A stretch of DNA of 64,000 nt, from contig NZ_CP059557.1 of NCBI RefSeq assembly GCF_022828475.1, forward strand, positions 558,001-622,000. The letters run 5' to 3'. The DNA comes from Saccharopolyspora gloriosae. Its GTDB lineage: Bacteria > Actinomycetota > Actinomycetes > Mycobacteriales > Pseudonocardiaceae. The translations under genes were made by a program, and so were the position numbers. Shown one piece after another: positions 9,923 to 18,556 of this stretch. Below the pieces are notes generated by a model. The model saw only the letters and a list, made by a program, of their open reading frames with translations, was not told the DNA's origin and did not search any database. How positions within the stretch are numbered: the first letter of the stretch is position 1; every line of letters begins with the position of its first letter.

Positions 9923-11299
9923 ATGAACGCACCGGCGATCCTGTGGTTTCGGCGTGACCTGCGGGTGCGGGATCACCCGGCGCTGGCCGCGGCCGGGAGG
10001 GCCGCCGATCAGGTGCTCGGGTTGTTCGTGCTGGACGAGGCGTTGCTCGTGCCCGCGGGTCCGGTCCGGCGCACCTTCCTCTACCGCTGCCTGCGGGAGC
10101 TCGACGACACCCTCGGTGGCCGGCTGCTGGTGCTGCGCGGGAGACCGGAGCAGGTCGTGCCCCGGCTGGCTCGGCAGGTGGGCGCGGGCAGCGTGCACGT
10201 CTCCGCCGACAACGGACCGTACGGGCGGGCGCGCGACGAGCGGGTGCGCGCGGCGCTGGGCGAGCGGGTCGAGTGGGTGGCGACGGGTTCTCCGTACGCG
10301 ATCACTCCGGGCCGGGTCACCAAGCGGGACGGCACGGCCTACCGGGTGTTCACGCCGTTCCGGCGGGCGTGGGCCGAGCACGGTCATCCGGCTCCGGCGG
10401 ACACCGACGAATCCACTGTGGAATGGACGGTGCCTGTTCCGTCGCTGGAGATCCCCGCAGACGAGGAGCTGTCCGGGATCACCTTGCCGCCCGCGGGTGA
10501 GCGGGCCGCGTTGGAGCGCTGGGACGGATTCCGCGAGTCGCTCGTGGACGCTTACGCCCGCGACCGGGACCGTCCGGACCGGGCCGGGACGAGCCGCCTG
10601 TCCCCGTACCTGCGCTGGGGCTGCGTGCATCCGCGCACCCTCCTGGCCGAGCTCGGCGGCGCCGAGGGCGCGGGGGAGGAGAGCTTCCGCGACGAGCTGG
10701 TGTTCCGCGAGTTCTACGCCGACGTGCTGTGGCACTGGCCGGACAGCGCGCGGCGCAACTTCGACTCCCGGTTCGACCGGATGCGGCTGGACACCGACGC
10801 CGACGCCTGGTCCCGGTTCGAGGAGTGGTGCGCGGGCCGCACCGGTTTCCCGATGGTCGACGCGGGAATGCGGCAGCTGCTCACCGTGGGATGGATGCAC
10901 AACCGGGTGCGGATGGTGGTGGCGAGTTTCCTGGTCAAGGACTTGCACTTGCCGTGGTGGTGGGGCGCCCGGCATTTCCTGCGGCACCTGGTCGACGGTG
11001 ATCTCGCGTCGAACCAGCACGGCTGGCAGTGGGCGGCCGGCTCGGGCACCGACGCCGCGCCCTACTTCCGGATCTTCAACCCGATCACGCAGGGCACCAG
11101 GTTCGACCCGGACGGGAGTTACGTCCGCGAGTACGTGGCGGAGCTGCGCGGCCTCGACGCGAAGCACACCCATCGGCCGTGGACACTGCCGGACGGCCCG
11201 CCGAACGGGTATCCGGCGCCGATCGTGGAACACGGTGCGGAACGGCAGGAAGCCCTCGCCCGCTACGGCGAGATCAAGAACCCCGCCCAGGCCCCGTAG
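9923..11299 (+). CDS. phr: Deoxyribodipyrimidine photolyase
   Basis: The 458-residue protein is a class I cryptochrome/photolyase. The N-terminal antenna domain opens with ILWFRRDLRVRDHPAL. The C-terminal FAD domain contains GTSRLSPYLRWGCVHPRTL, ELVFREFYADVLWHWP, GFPMVDAGMRQLLTVGWMHN, MVVASFLVKDL and DLASNQHGWQWAAGSGTDAA, all diagnostic of CPD photolyases. It would repair UV-induced cyclobutane pyrimidine dimers in DNA using blue light. The ATG at 9923 starts directly before the antenna-domain strand; the upstream in-frame extension is Arg-rich and unconvincing. A convergent terminator follows. Confidence 0.95.
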   Translation: MNAPAILWFRRDLRVRDHPALAAAGRAADQVLGLFVLDEALLVPAGPVRRTFLYRCLRELDDTLGGRLLVLRGRPEQVVPRLARQVGAGSVHVSADNGPYGRARDERVRAALGERVEWVATGSPYAITPGRVTKRDGTAYRVFTPFRRAWAEHGHPAPADTDESTVEWTVPVPSLEIPADEELSGITLPPAGERAALERWDGFRESLVDAYARDRDRPDRAGTSRLSPYLRWGCVHPRTLLAELGGAEGAGEESFRDELVFREFYADVLWHWPDSARRNFDSRFDRMRLDTDADAWSRFEEWCAGRTGFPMVDAGMRQLLTVGWMHNRVRMVVASFLVKDLHLPWWWGARHFLRHLVDGDLASNQHGWQWAAGSGTDAAPYFRIFNPITQGTRFDPDGSYVREYVAELRGLDAKHTHRPWTLPDGPPNGYPAPIVEHGAERQEALARYGEIKNPAQAP

Positions 11300-11353
11300 C
11301 GGGAACTCGGCGACTTCGCGGGCGAGACGCTGATCACCGCCCTCGAACCGAAA

Positions 11354-11388
11354 ACGGCCCGCGCTCCCGAGAGGGGAGCGCGGGCCGT
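11354..11388. terminator. Bidirectional terminator hairpin
   Basis: A perfect 15-bp stem (ACGGCCCGCGCTCCC and its complement) encloses GAGAG. It is preceded by AAAA on the plus strand, which gives a short U tract for minus-strand transcripts. It lies between two convergent genes. Confidence 0.75.
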
Positions 11389-11404
11389 CGCGTTCGGTGC
11401 GGAG

Positions 11405-12151
11405 TCAGTCGCCGCGGCGGATGGGGCCGAGGATCTCCCGCTCCTTGCCGCCGCTGACCAGTGTGATCGGCATCCACATCATGTCGCCCAGCGCGATCAC
11501 CTTGTCGTCCGGCAGCTGCGTGAGTTCGTGGATCTGCTGCTGCCGGTGCTGCGGATCGAAGTACCAGAACCGGGCGGCCAGCTGCGCCTGCTGCAACGGC
11601 AACCGCTGCAGCAGGATCAGGTCGGCGGCGTTCGCGGCGGTCCCGCTGCCCGCCTGCGGATGCAGGTAGGGCAGCACGTACATCGTGGTCTGCCACGGAG
11701 TGCGCGGCGCGAACATCTCCTGCGGCACCGCGCCGCCGTCGTGGATCACCAGCAGCGGCGCGTCCTCGGTGCCGCGCGGCGAGTCGTACGGCGCGAGCCT
11801 GCGGAAGCCGAACACCGGTGCCGGCTTGCCGTCGGGGGTTCGCCCGGCGGCCTGCTCCACCGCCCGCCACGCCGCGGGCCGCCCCGTCGCCACGTGCACC
11901 CAGGCACCGGCGGCGATGGCGCGCAGCGCGATCTGCCGGGCCAGGTACAGGCCGCCGACGGTGACGATGCGGGTCGGTTCGGGGCGCAGGATCGACGCCG
12001 TCAGCGGCTGCCGGTCCGGCCCCGCTCCGATGATCATGCCGCCGCGGTCCCCGGGAGGGGAGACGAGGTCGAGCATTTCGGGCCGCACCAGGAATTCCGG
12101 TGCGGTACCGGTGCTGTTGCCCGGAGTGTCGAGCGTGCGCGTCCGGCTCAT
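11405..12151 (-). CDS. Uncharacterised protein coupled to eccE
   Basis: I do not recognise a named family for this 248-residue protein. It has no signal peptide and no clear membrane segment. It reads as a mixed alpha/beta cytoplasmic protein, with strands such as TRIVTVGGLYLARQIALRA and APLLVIHDGGAVP, and a C-terminal half with many Gln and Leu residues. The ATG at 12151 has GGGAGG upstream and overlaps the eccE stop by ATGA, so the two are translationally coupled. This makes a role with the membrane component EccE likely, perhaps as an accessory or regulatory factor of type VII secretion. That role is inference from position alone. Confidence 0.75.
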   Translation of the reverse strand: MSRTRTLDTPGNSTGTAPEFLVRPEMLDLVSPPGDRGGMIIGAGPDRQPLTASILRPEPTRIVTVGGLYLARQIALRAIAAGAWVHVATGRPAAWRAVEQAAGRTPDGKPAPVFGFRRLAPYDSPRGTEDAPLLVIHDGGAVPQEMFAPRTPWQTTMYVLPYLHPQAGSGTAANAADLILLQRLPLQQAQLAARFWYFDPQHRQQQIHELTQLPDDKVIALGDMMWMPITLVSGGKEREILGPIRRGD

Positions 12152-13446
12152 GCCGCACCTCCCAGGGGAAGCGTTCCGGTCAGCCCGGCCAGCTGCATCC
12201 CGCGCAGCGGGGTGAGCGTCAGGTTGAGCTTGTTGCTGATGTTGCGCAGCTGGTGATCGGCGGTGCTGAGCGCCTCCGGGCTCCGCGCGCTGATGCGGAC
12301 CAGGCCGCGCAGCCCGACTTCACCGTCCTCACCGGACGGTGCGATGGACAGCGCGATGCTGGTGGAGCGTCCCCGGACACCGGTGAGCGCGTTGATGCTG
12401 TCGCTCATGTGGTTCGGCCACCCGATGATCGCGTAGCTGGAGTGGCTGAAGCGGTCCGCGGTGACGCCGCTCCACCGTTCCTTCAGGCCGATCGGACGCT
12501 GGGTGCCGAGCGCGTCCTGCAGCTCGGCGGAGGCGACGCCTGCCTGCAGCAGCTCGTCCGGGTCCAGCGGGCGGGTCACGATGCCCTGCCCGGCGAGCGC
12601 GTTGCGCACTCGGGACAGCGCGCCGATCAGCGCCCGGTGCGCGCCGATGATGCCGCCGCCGCGTTCCCCGATGGCCTTCGCGCAGGTCTGCGGATCCAAC
12701 CGCACCGCGACCCACGTGGTGCGGCGCGCGGCGGCGGAGGAATTGCCCATCAGCTCCAGGTAGGAGTTCAGCGCGGGCGCATCCGGCATCAGCGCGGTGC
12801 TGCCCGGGTAGCAGTGCCAGATCACCTGGATGGCGTCGAGCAGGACGCCCCGGTCCTCCAGGCACGGTGTGAGCACGCCGAGCGGCAGGTTCGGCGCGGT
12901 TCCGGTGCGGTTGAGCAGCGGCGGCGTCGGGTCGACCATCAGCACCGCGGTCCATTTGCCGTTGTGCCAGGACAATCCGACGGGGTTGCGGTCGTGGTCC
13001 TGGCCGCGCGCGACGACGAGGTCCTCGACCAGGATGCGCAGCAGCGCCACCCGGTGGTTCTCATCGGGGCCGATGATGCCGTCGCCGTTCTTGTCCTCGG
13101 CGAACTCGCTGACGTCGCCGGTCGGCGGCACGGAACGACGGGTGTGGCTCCGGGTGCGGTAATCCAGGACGAGGCCGAACCACTGGGTGAACCAGCGCCC
13201 GCGCCTGCGCAGCAGCGCGATGATCAGCGCGAGCGCGGCGACGCCCACGGACACCGGCCACAGCATCTCGTTGATGAACACGAGGATCAGGCCGAGTGCC
13301 AGGCCGACCTCGATGACGACGATGTTGGCCACCGGCATCGCCCCGAGGCTTGCCCCGACGGTGCGCCGACGCGCTCGGATGCGCGTGCGGGCACCGGCGG
13401 TGCCGGAGGCGTTCGGCTGGGCCGGATGTTGCGTACTGACGGACAT
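12148..13446 (-). CDS. eccE: Type VII secretion protein EccE
   Basis: The 432-residue product starts with a basic, disordered stretch of about 35 residues. Two membrane helices follow (about 37-57 and 62-80), then RRRGRWFTQWFG, and a large soluble domain, the layout of EccE proteins of ESX systems. EccE sits at the periphery of the EccBCDE membrane complex. The motif QVIWHCYPGSTALMPDAPA in the soluble part fits EccE family members that I know only in outline. The start at 13446 is chosen because the membrane segments begin soon after. It is divergent from eccB, leaving 173 bp for promoters in both directions. Confidence 0.85.
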   Translation of the reverse strand: MSVSTQHPAQPNASGTAGARTRIRARRRTVGASLGAMPVANIVVIEVGLALGLILVFINEMLWPVSVGVAALALIIALLRRRGRWFTQWFGLVLDYRTRSHTRRSVPPTGDVSEFAEDKNGDGIIGPDENHRVALLRILVEDLVVARGQDHDRNPVGLSWHNGKWTAVLMVDPTPPLLNRTGTAPNLPLGVLTPCLEDRGVLLDAIQVIWHCYPGSTALMPDAPALNSYLELMGNSSAAARRTTWVAVRLDPQTCAKAIGERGGGIIGAHRALIGALSRVRNALAGQGIVTRPLDPDELLQAGVASAELQDALGTQRPIGLKERWSGVTADRFSHSSYAIIGWPNHMSDSINALTGVRGRSTSIALSIAPSGEDGEVGLRGLVRISARSPEALSTADHQLRNISNKLNLTLTPLRGMQLAGLTGTLPLGGAA

Positions 13447-13619
13447 CCGTTCGGTCTCTTCCCCTCGCAGGTAGTGCGCACGCGGTAGTGCGCCAACCAG
13501 GTCATTCGGCAGCCGTTCCAAGAGATTGCGGAAGGGTTCCATCGAACCGGACCCGTGCGGCGCCTCTCTACGGCTATCCTGCGGAACCGTACCTCGGACG
13601 GGAGAGCTGTAGGCGAAGA

Positions 13620-15212
13620 ATGGCATCAACACCCACAACGAAGTCACAGGTTCAGGCGTATCAGTTCGTCCTTCGCCGCATGGAATCGGCGCTGGTGCGC
13701 AAAGACGCGGTGATGCTGCACGATCCGATGGGCTCGCATAAGCGAGCGACCGTCGCCGGCGCCATCCTCGCCTGTATCGGGCTGATCGGGTTCCTGGTCT
13801 GGGGACTGTTCGGCGGGAAGGGCTCGGTTCCGGACCCCGGTTCGATCGTCATCGGCAAGGACAGCGGCAGCGTGTACGTCGTCACCGCTGACGATGCGGC
13901 GCAGAAGCGGCTGATTCCGATGCTGAACATGGCGTCGGCGAAGCTCCTGGTGATGGCGCAAAGCGGCGGCCAGGGCGGCCAGGCCGTGCAGGCGACCACG
14001 GTGAAGGAGTCGGCGCTGGCCGACTACCCGCGCGGTCCCCGCACCGGCATGGTGAACGCACCCAACTATCTGCCGGATCCCGGCAACATCGCCGAGCCCG
14101 CGTGGGCGATCTGCGATGTCGGCCAGGTCCGGGACAACATCGACGAAGCCCAGGCGCAGCGGTCGACCAAGGTGGAGACCACCGTCATCGGCGGCGATCC
14201 GAACCACGGGGCCGAGTTGGGACCGGACCAGTCGCTGTTCGTGCAGGACGCGAGTTCCGGCAAGGAGTACTTGATCTACCGGGTCGAGAACCTGCCGGGG
14301 CGTCAGCACACGAAGACGGTCAAGGCCGAGGTGGATCGTTCCGAGCAGGCCGTGATGGACATCTACGGGCTGAACGGGGAGACCCCGCGCACGATCAGCA
14401 CGAACATGCTGAACTCCGTGCCGAACGCGCCGAAGCTGCAGATCCCCGATCTGCCGAGCGGGCCGGTCGGGTACATGCAGAACCCGTACGAATCGGGTGA
14501 CGTGGTGAAGCGGACCGTGCCCGGTGCACCGGAGGAGAACCAGTACTTCGCGCTGCTGCCCCAGGGCAAGCAGCCGATCAGCTACGGGGCCGCCGCCGTG
14601 CTGCACGCGAGCAAGGGCAAGAGTCAGGACATCCCGAACGCCACCGGCACCATCACCCGGGCGCCGACGGCGGACAGCCAGAAGATCGACATGGACGCGT
14701 TCCCGGTGGACGTGCCCAAGCCGTTGTCGTTCCAGCAGGCCGACACGTCCTGCGTGAGCTGGCGCAACATCAATGGCGACCAGAACATCACGGTCACCAC
14801 GAACAAGGGCAGCCCGGCGAAGCCGGCTCCGGTGAAGCTGGCCCAGCACGACGGGACCGGCCCGAACGTGGACTACTTCCTGATGCCCGCGGGCAAGGCC
14901 GCGGTCGTGCGGGCGGCGTCCAATGAGGCCGGTGCCGACGCGGGTCCGCTGTACCTGGTGTCCGACCAGGGCGTGATCTACGGCATCAAGGACGCCGCGA
15001 CCGCGCAGGGACTCGGCGTGATCAATAGTCCGGTGGGGCTCCAGGCCGGTCCGTCGGGAATTCTGCGCACGTTGCCGAAGGGCGACCTGCTGGACCCGGC
15101 GCAGGCGAGCTACGTGTACGACTCCATCCCGGTTCCGCCGGGCGGGGCGAACCGTCCGCCGCCGAATCCCCAGGCACAGCAGCAATCCGGGAGTTCCGCG
15201 ACCGGTAGCTGA
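13620..15212 (+). CDS. eccB: Type VII secretion protein EccB
   Basis: This 530-residue protein begins with the nearly invariant EccB start: TTKSQVQAYQFVLRRMESAL followed by VRKDAVMLHDPM. One membrane helix follows at about residues 43-65, then a large extracytoplasmic region with the repeat-like R domains of EccB. Two Cys residues (in ICDVGQ and in DTSCVSW) are consistent with the family's stabilising disulfide. The tail is proline- and glutamine-rich. EccB anchors the ESX complex in the membrane and projects to the outside. The ATG at 13620 is fixed by the conserved N-terminus, and the upstream in-frame region does not resemble EccB. Confidence 0.95.
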   Translation: MASTPTTKSQVQAYQFVLRRMESALVRKDAVMLHDPMGSHKRATVAGAILACIGLIGFLVWGLFGGKGSVPDPGSIVIGKDSGSVYVVTADDAAQKRLIPMLNMASAKLLVMAQSGGQGGQAVQATTVKESALADYPRGPRTGMVNAPNYLPDPGNIAEPAWAICDVGQVRDNIDEAQAQRSTKVETTVIGGDPNHGAELGPDQSLFVQDASSGKEYLIYRVENLPGRQHTKTVKAEVDRSEQAVMDIYGLNGETPRTISTNMLNSVPNAPKLQIPDLPSGPVGYMQNPYESGDVVKRTVPGAPEENQYFALLPQGKQPISYGAAAVLHASKGKSQDIPNATGTITRAPTADSQKIDMDAFPVDVPKPLSFQQADTSCVSWRNINGDQNITVTTNKGSPAKPAPVKLAQHDGTGPNVDYFLMPAGKAAVVRAASNEAGADAGPLYLVSDQGVIYGIKDAATAQGLGVINSPVGLQAGPSGILRTLPKGDLLDPAQASYVYDSIPVPPGGANRPPPNPQAQQQSGSSATGS

Positions 15213-15350
15213 ACCGAACAGGGAACCGTTGCGCCTCGGTTCCCGTCCCAGGGATGGTGAGTCCGCCCGCAGGTCCACTCGGATCTGCGGGCGGATCGCT
15301 TTCTCCGGCCGCTGGGGGCCGGCGCGAGGACTACTACTGGGAGGTGCCGG

Positions 15351-15650
15351 ATGGCGGGGATCCGGATCGAGACCGACGAGCTGGCGCGGCACGCGGACGC
15401 GTTGCGGGCGGCCGGATCGACGGTCGGGGAAGCAGGACGTGAGCTGGGGGAGGCCCCGGCGGATTTCGGCGGCTGGGGCGCGGAGGCCGCTGAGCCCTAC
15501 GAGCGGCTGGTCGGGGCGTTGCGGCAGCGGATCTTCGGGACCGCGCACGCCGTCTCGGACGCGGGCGACGAGCTCGCCGGAGTGGTCGCGCGGCACGCCG
15601 CGGACGACGAGGAACACGCCGCCGAACTGGGCCGCGGGGAGGATTCCTGA
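15351..15650 (+). CDS. Small EspC/ESX-like candidate substrate
   Basis: This 99-residue, mainly helical protein has no signal peptide. It has helix - GWGAEAAEPYERL turn - helix architecture near residues 41-53, similar to WXG100 and EspC-like (DUF2580 type) type VII substrates. It lies between eccB and another ESX-like gene and overlaps the next start codon by one base (TGATG), so the pair is likely co-translated and may form a heterodimer. Whether it is secreted is inferred from size, fold prediction and location. A longer reading frame in another frame across the same bases is not supported. Confidence 0.75.
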   Translation: MAGIRIETDELARHADALRAAGSTVGEAGRELGEAPADFGGWGAEAAEPYERLVGALRQRIFGTAHAVSDAGDELAGVVARHAADDEEHAAELGRGEDS

Positions 15651-16933
15651 TGACGTCGGCGAATCCGGGCGACTCCGGGATGTTGCAGTCGAACGACTTG
15701 TGGGCGGTGCGAGCGGCGGTCGACGCCGAAGCAGTGGAGAGCGCGAACGCGGGCGGCGGTGAGACGGCTCCCGGTGGTTCCGCGAAGTCCGCTGCTCCCG
15801 CGGAGCCGCACGGTGCCGGTTCCGCCGCGGAACCGTCCGCCACAGCTGAGCCCGCGTTCGTGATCGATCGGCAGGACGTGGTGGTGCAGCTGGACTTCCT
15901 GCGCCAGGCCATCCGGATCCTCGAGGTGCCCGACCCGTTCGGACCGGAGTTCGCCGTCGCCACCGGCGCGTGGAAGGCCCTGCCGCCCGCCGCCGATGCC
16001 TGGCGCGCGGCCGCTTCCGGCCTGCACCCGAGCATGTCCTCGGTGGCCGAGCAGGCCGGCGGCATCGACGGCTGCTGGGACGGGGCGGATTCCGACGCGT
16101 TCGTCGCGCAGCTGCGCCGGATCGGCGAGCGCGGCGGTGAGCTCGCGGACGCCGTGACCGCGCTGGCGGACGCGCTGGACGCCGCGACGGAGTCGCTGCG
16201 GGTGCTGGGCCGGGAGATGCGGGAACTCGTCGCCGCCGTGGCCGAACCGGTGCACCTGGCGTTGCGCGAACCGGACTCCGACCTGCCCGCGGCCCGCGAA
16301 CACCTCATGCGGATCCGGCGCCCCGCCGCGGGTCTGGCCGAGTCCGTGAACGAGACGGTGGCCGCGCTCGCCAGGTTCTGCACCGAGCAGGAGGAGGCGT
16401 TGCCGTCCGCGCCGGACCTCGCGCCGGTATCAGGAAGTCCACTGTGGACGAATGTCGGCGGCGTCGAGGCGTCGCCCGGCTCGCCGGAACCGCCCGCTCC
16501 GGCCCAGCCCGTTCCGGCCCAGCCCGTTCCGGCCCAGCCCGCTCCGGCTGAGGCCACTCCGGCTGACGTCGCTCCAGCCGCCGAGGCCTCGCGGCCTTCG
16601 GTGGCGGCGATGCTGGACGGCGAGGCCCCGGCCACGGCGGCTCCCGAACCGGCCGGAACGGACGCCGCGCAGGCGGACGACCCGGACGCCACCAACGGTG
16701 CGGAAGCCGCCACCGCCGCAGGCCCCACGGCCGCCGCCACCGGCGGAGCGATGGCAGGCGGCGGCATGGTCGGCGGCATGATGCCGATGGCGGGCATGGC
16801 CGGATCGGGCGGCGGCGCCGAGCGGCGCCCGAAACGCCCGCGCCCCAAGGCGGACCCGTCCGAGCTGTTCGGCGCTCCCGTCCCCGCCACCGAACCCGTC
16901 CTCGGCGACACCAAGAAGAAGCAGCAGGAGTGA
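15650..16933 (+). CDS. Large type VII secretion-associated protein
   Basis: This 427-residue protein has an alanine-rich start, a helical domain at about 70-250 resembling WXG100/PPE-like helical bundles (GIDGCWDGADSDAFVAQL is a WxG-like turn), a proline/alanine-rich linker with PVPAQ repeats near 280-310, and a Gly/Met-rich hydrophobic stretch (GGGMVGGMMPMAGMAG) near 370. It ends in a very basic tail with PKRPRPK. The same Gly-Met module appears near the end of the 32799-35488 gene. It follows its partner directly and has no signal peptide. I suggest a secreted substrate or chaperone of the surrounding ESX system; the exact role is unknown. Confidence 0.75.
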   Translation: MTSANPGDSGMLQSNDLWAVRAAVDAEAVESANAGGGETAPGGSAKSAAPAEPHGAGSAAEPSATAEPAFVIDRQDVVVQLDFLRQAIRILEVPDPFGPEFAVATGAWKALPPAADAWRAAASGLHPSMSSVAEQAGGIDGCWDGADSDAFVAQLRRIGERGGELADAVTALADALDAATESLRVLGREMRELVAAVAEPVHLALREPDSDLPAAREHLMRIRRPAAGLAESVNETVAALARFCTEQEEALPSAPDLAPVSGSPLWTNVGGVEASPGSPEPPAPAQPVPAQPVPAQPAPAEATPADVAPAAEASRPSVAAMLDGEAPATAAPEPAGTDAAQADDPDATNGAEAATAAGPTAAATGGAMAGGGMVGGMMPMAGMAGSGGGAERRPKRPRPKADPSELFGAPVPATEPVLGDTKKKQQE

Positions 16934-16949
16934 CCGCTCTCCGGGTTCG

Positions 16950-16967
16950 CGATTTCGCGAGAAATCG
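16950..16967. repeat. 18-bp palindrome, copy 3
   Basis: CGATTTC - GCGA - GAAATCG is a perfect stem-loop, 16 nt after the stop of the gene before it. Confidence 0.65.
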
Positions 16968-17102
16968 AAAGAACCCGGCATGCCGGAAACCGCTGTGGGC
17001 AGCTGTTCCGTCCGATCAGCGAGGTTTTCGGCAGTGGGAATCGAGGGTCCGCCGCGTCGGTGGTCGAATTCATCGCCGACATCGCGGGAATGGCGGACGA
17101 CG

Positions 17103-17139
17103 AAAAGGCCCGGTGGAGTCGGACTCCACCGGGCCTTTC
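17103..17139. terminator. Bidirectional terminator between convergent genes
   Basis: AAAGGCCCGGTGGAGTC is followed by its complement GACTCCACCGGGCCTTT with almost no loop. It gives a long hairpin flanked by A and T runs on both sides, suitable for stopping transcription from either direction. Confidence 0.85.
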
Positions 17140-17150
17140 GGTTCGTGAAC

Positions 17151-18545
17151 TCAGTCCTCGTCGAGGTCGCCCGCGCGGCGGGCGCGGACGGTGCGGATCG
17201 CGTTGAGCAGGAACGCGGTGAACAGCACCGCGCCGATCCCGCCGAGCGCACCGCCTAACGAGATCGTCATCGCCGCCCAGTCGGTCTGCGGCAGCACGTC
17301 CGCGCCGAGCCGGGCCGGCTTCGCCGGTGCGGGCTCCTTGCCGTGCTCACCGGGCACGATGTCGCTCAGCGCGGCCATCGGATCGATCATGCCGTGCCCG
17401 ACGATGTCGTTGCGCCCGTTGGGTCCGCCCGGGCTCAGCGAGGTCGTCTCGATCCGGTCCATGACGTCCTTCGCCGACAGCTGCGGGAACTTCTCCTTCA
17501 CCAGCACGGCAAGCCCGGACACGTAGGGCGCGGCGAAGCTGGTTCCCTGGATCGGCCCCGGCTCGCCCTGCGGCCCGGTGGCGAGCTGGTTGACGACGCC
17601 GGAGCCGCCCTTGCCTGGGTCGAGCGCGGCGAGCTCCTCGCCCGGTGCGGCGACATCGACCCACGGGCCGGGAACGGTGAACTCGGAAGGCCCGCCCTGC
17701 GGCCCGACCGAGGCGACCGTGAGCACGTACTCGTCGTACCACGCGGGCAGCACGGCCGTCGTCGGGTTGCCGCTGGGGTTCTTCTGGCAGCTGTCCTGCG
17801 TGTTGCCGGCCGCCGCCACGATGACGATGTTCTTGTCGAAGGCGTTCTTCACCGCGTTGTACAGCAGGTTGTTGTAGCGGCCGCCATCGGCGATCGCCGA
17901 GGCCATGGTCTGGCAGGACGACTGGGAGATGTTGATGACGTCGACGTTGCGATCGGCGGCGTACTGCACCGCCTGCGCCATCGTCTCGGTGTCGCCGATC
18001 GTCTTGTCCTGCGCCTTGTCCTGGAACAACGAGGACGACTGGCGCAGCGACATGATCGTCGACTGCGGGGCCACGCCGACGAACCCGGTGCTGGGATCCT
18101 CGGACGCCCCGATGATCCCGGCCACCACGGTGCCGTGACCGTCGCAGTCCGTGTTCGGGCCGCCCTCCGGAACCGCGCTGCCACCGCCGTCGTTGAGCTG
18201 GAGCCGCGAATGCTGGTTCACCCCGGTGTCGATCACACCGATCGTCTTGCCCGAACCCTTCCAGCCCTCCTCGTGGGCCTGCTCGAAACCGAGCACGCGC
18301 TGGCTCCACGGCTTCTCCTCGACGGAGGTGCCGCTGGTGTTGGCCTGCATGCACCCCTGGGTCGGCTCGAAGTTCCCCTTCGGGGACAGCGGCCCCGTCG
18401 GCGGGTTCGCCGGGACCAGCGGTGGCGGCTGGAACTCCAGTTCATCGGCCAGCGCAGGCTGAGCAGGACCGAGCGCGGTGAGGCCCAGCACCGAGATCAC
18501 GGCCAGGCCGCACCGCAGCTTTCGGCCACGCGAGTTGAAGCGCAT
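17151..18545 (-). CDS. mycP: Type VII secretion mycosin protease MycP
   Basis: The 464-residue product has an N-terminal signal peptide ending near ALA-DE (about residue 34), then a subtilisin domain with the full triad: Asp in IDTGVN (about 106), His in DGHGTVVAG (about 137) and Ser in GTSFAAP (about 336). An N-terminal extension with paired Cys precedes the catalytic domain. A single membrane helix near 425-450 is followed by a short charged tail. That is the mycosin layout; these membrane-anchored proteases are required for ESX complex stability. It lies 11 bp downstream of eccD on the same strand, so both are one transcript. The ATG at 18545 opens the signal peptide. Confidence 0.94.
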   Translation of the reverse strand: MRFNSRGRKLRCGLAVISVLGLTALGPAQPALADELEFQPPPLVPANPPTGPLSPKGNFEPTQGCMQANTSGTSVEEKPWSQRVLGFEQAHEEGWKGSGKTIGVIDTGVNQHSRLQLNDGGGSAVPEGGPNTDCDGHGTVVAGIIGASEDPSTGFVGVAPQSTIMSLRQSSSLFQDKAQDKTIGDTETMAQAVQYAADRNVDVINISQSSCQTMASAIADGGRYNNLLYNAVKNAFDKNIVIVAAAGNTQDSCQKNPSGNPTTAVLPAWYDEYVLTVASVGPQGGPSEFTVPGPWVDVAAPGEELAALDPGKGGSGVVNQLATGPQGEPGPIQGTSFAAPYVSGLAVLVKEKFPQLSAKDVMDRIETTSLSPGGPNGRNDIVGHGMIDPMAALSDIVPGEHGKEPAPAKPARLGADVLPQTDWAAMTISLGGALGGIGAVLFTAFLLNAIRTVRARRAGDLDED

Positions 18546-18556
18546 CGAATTCGCCC

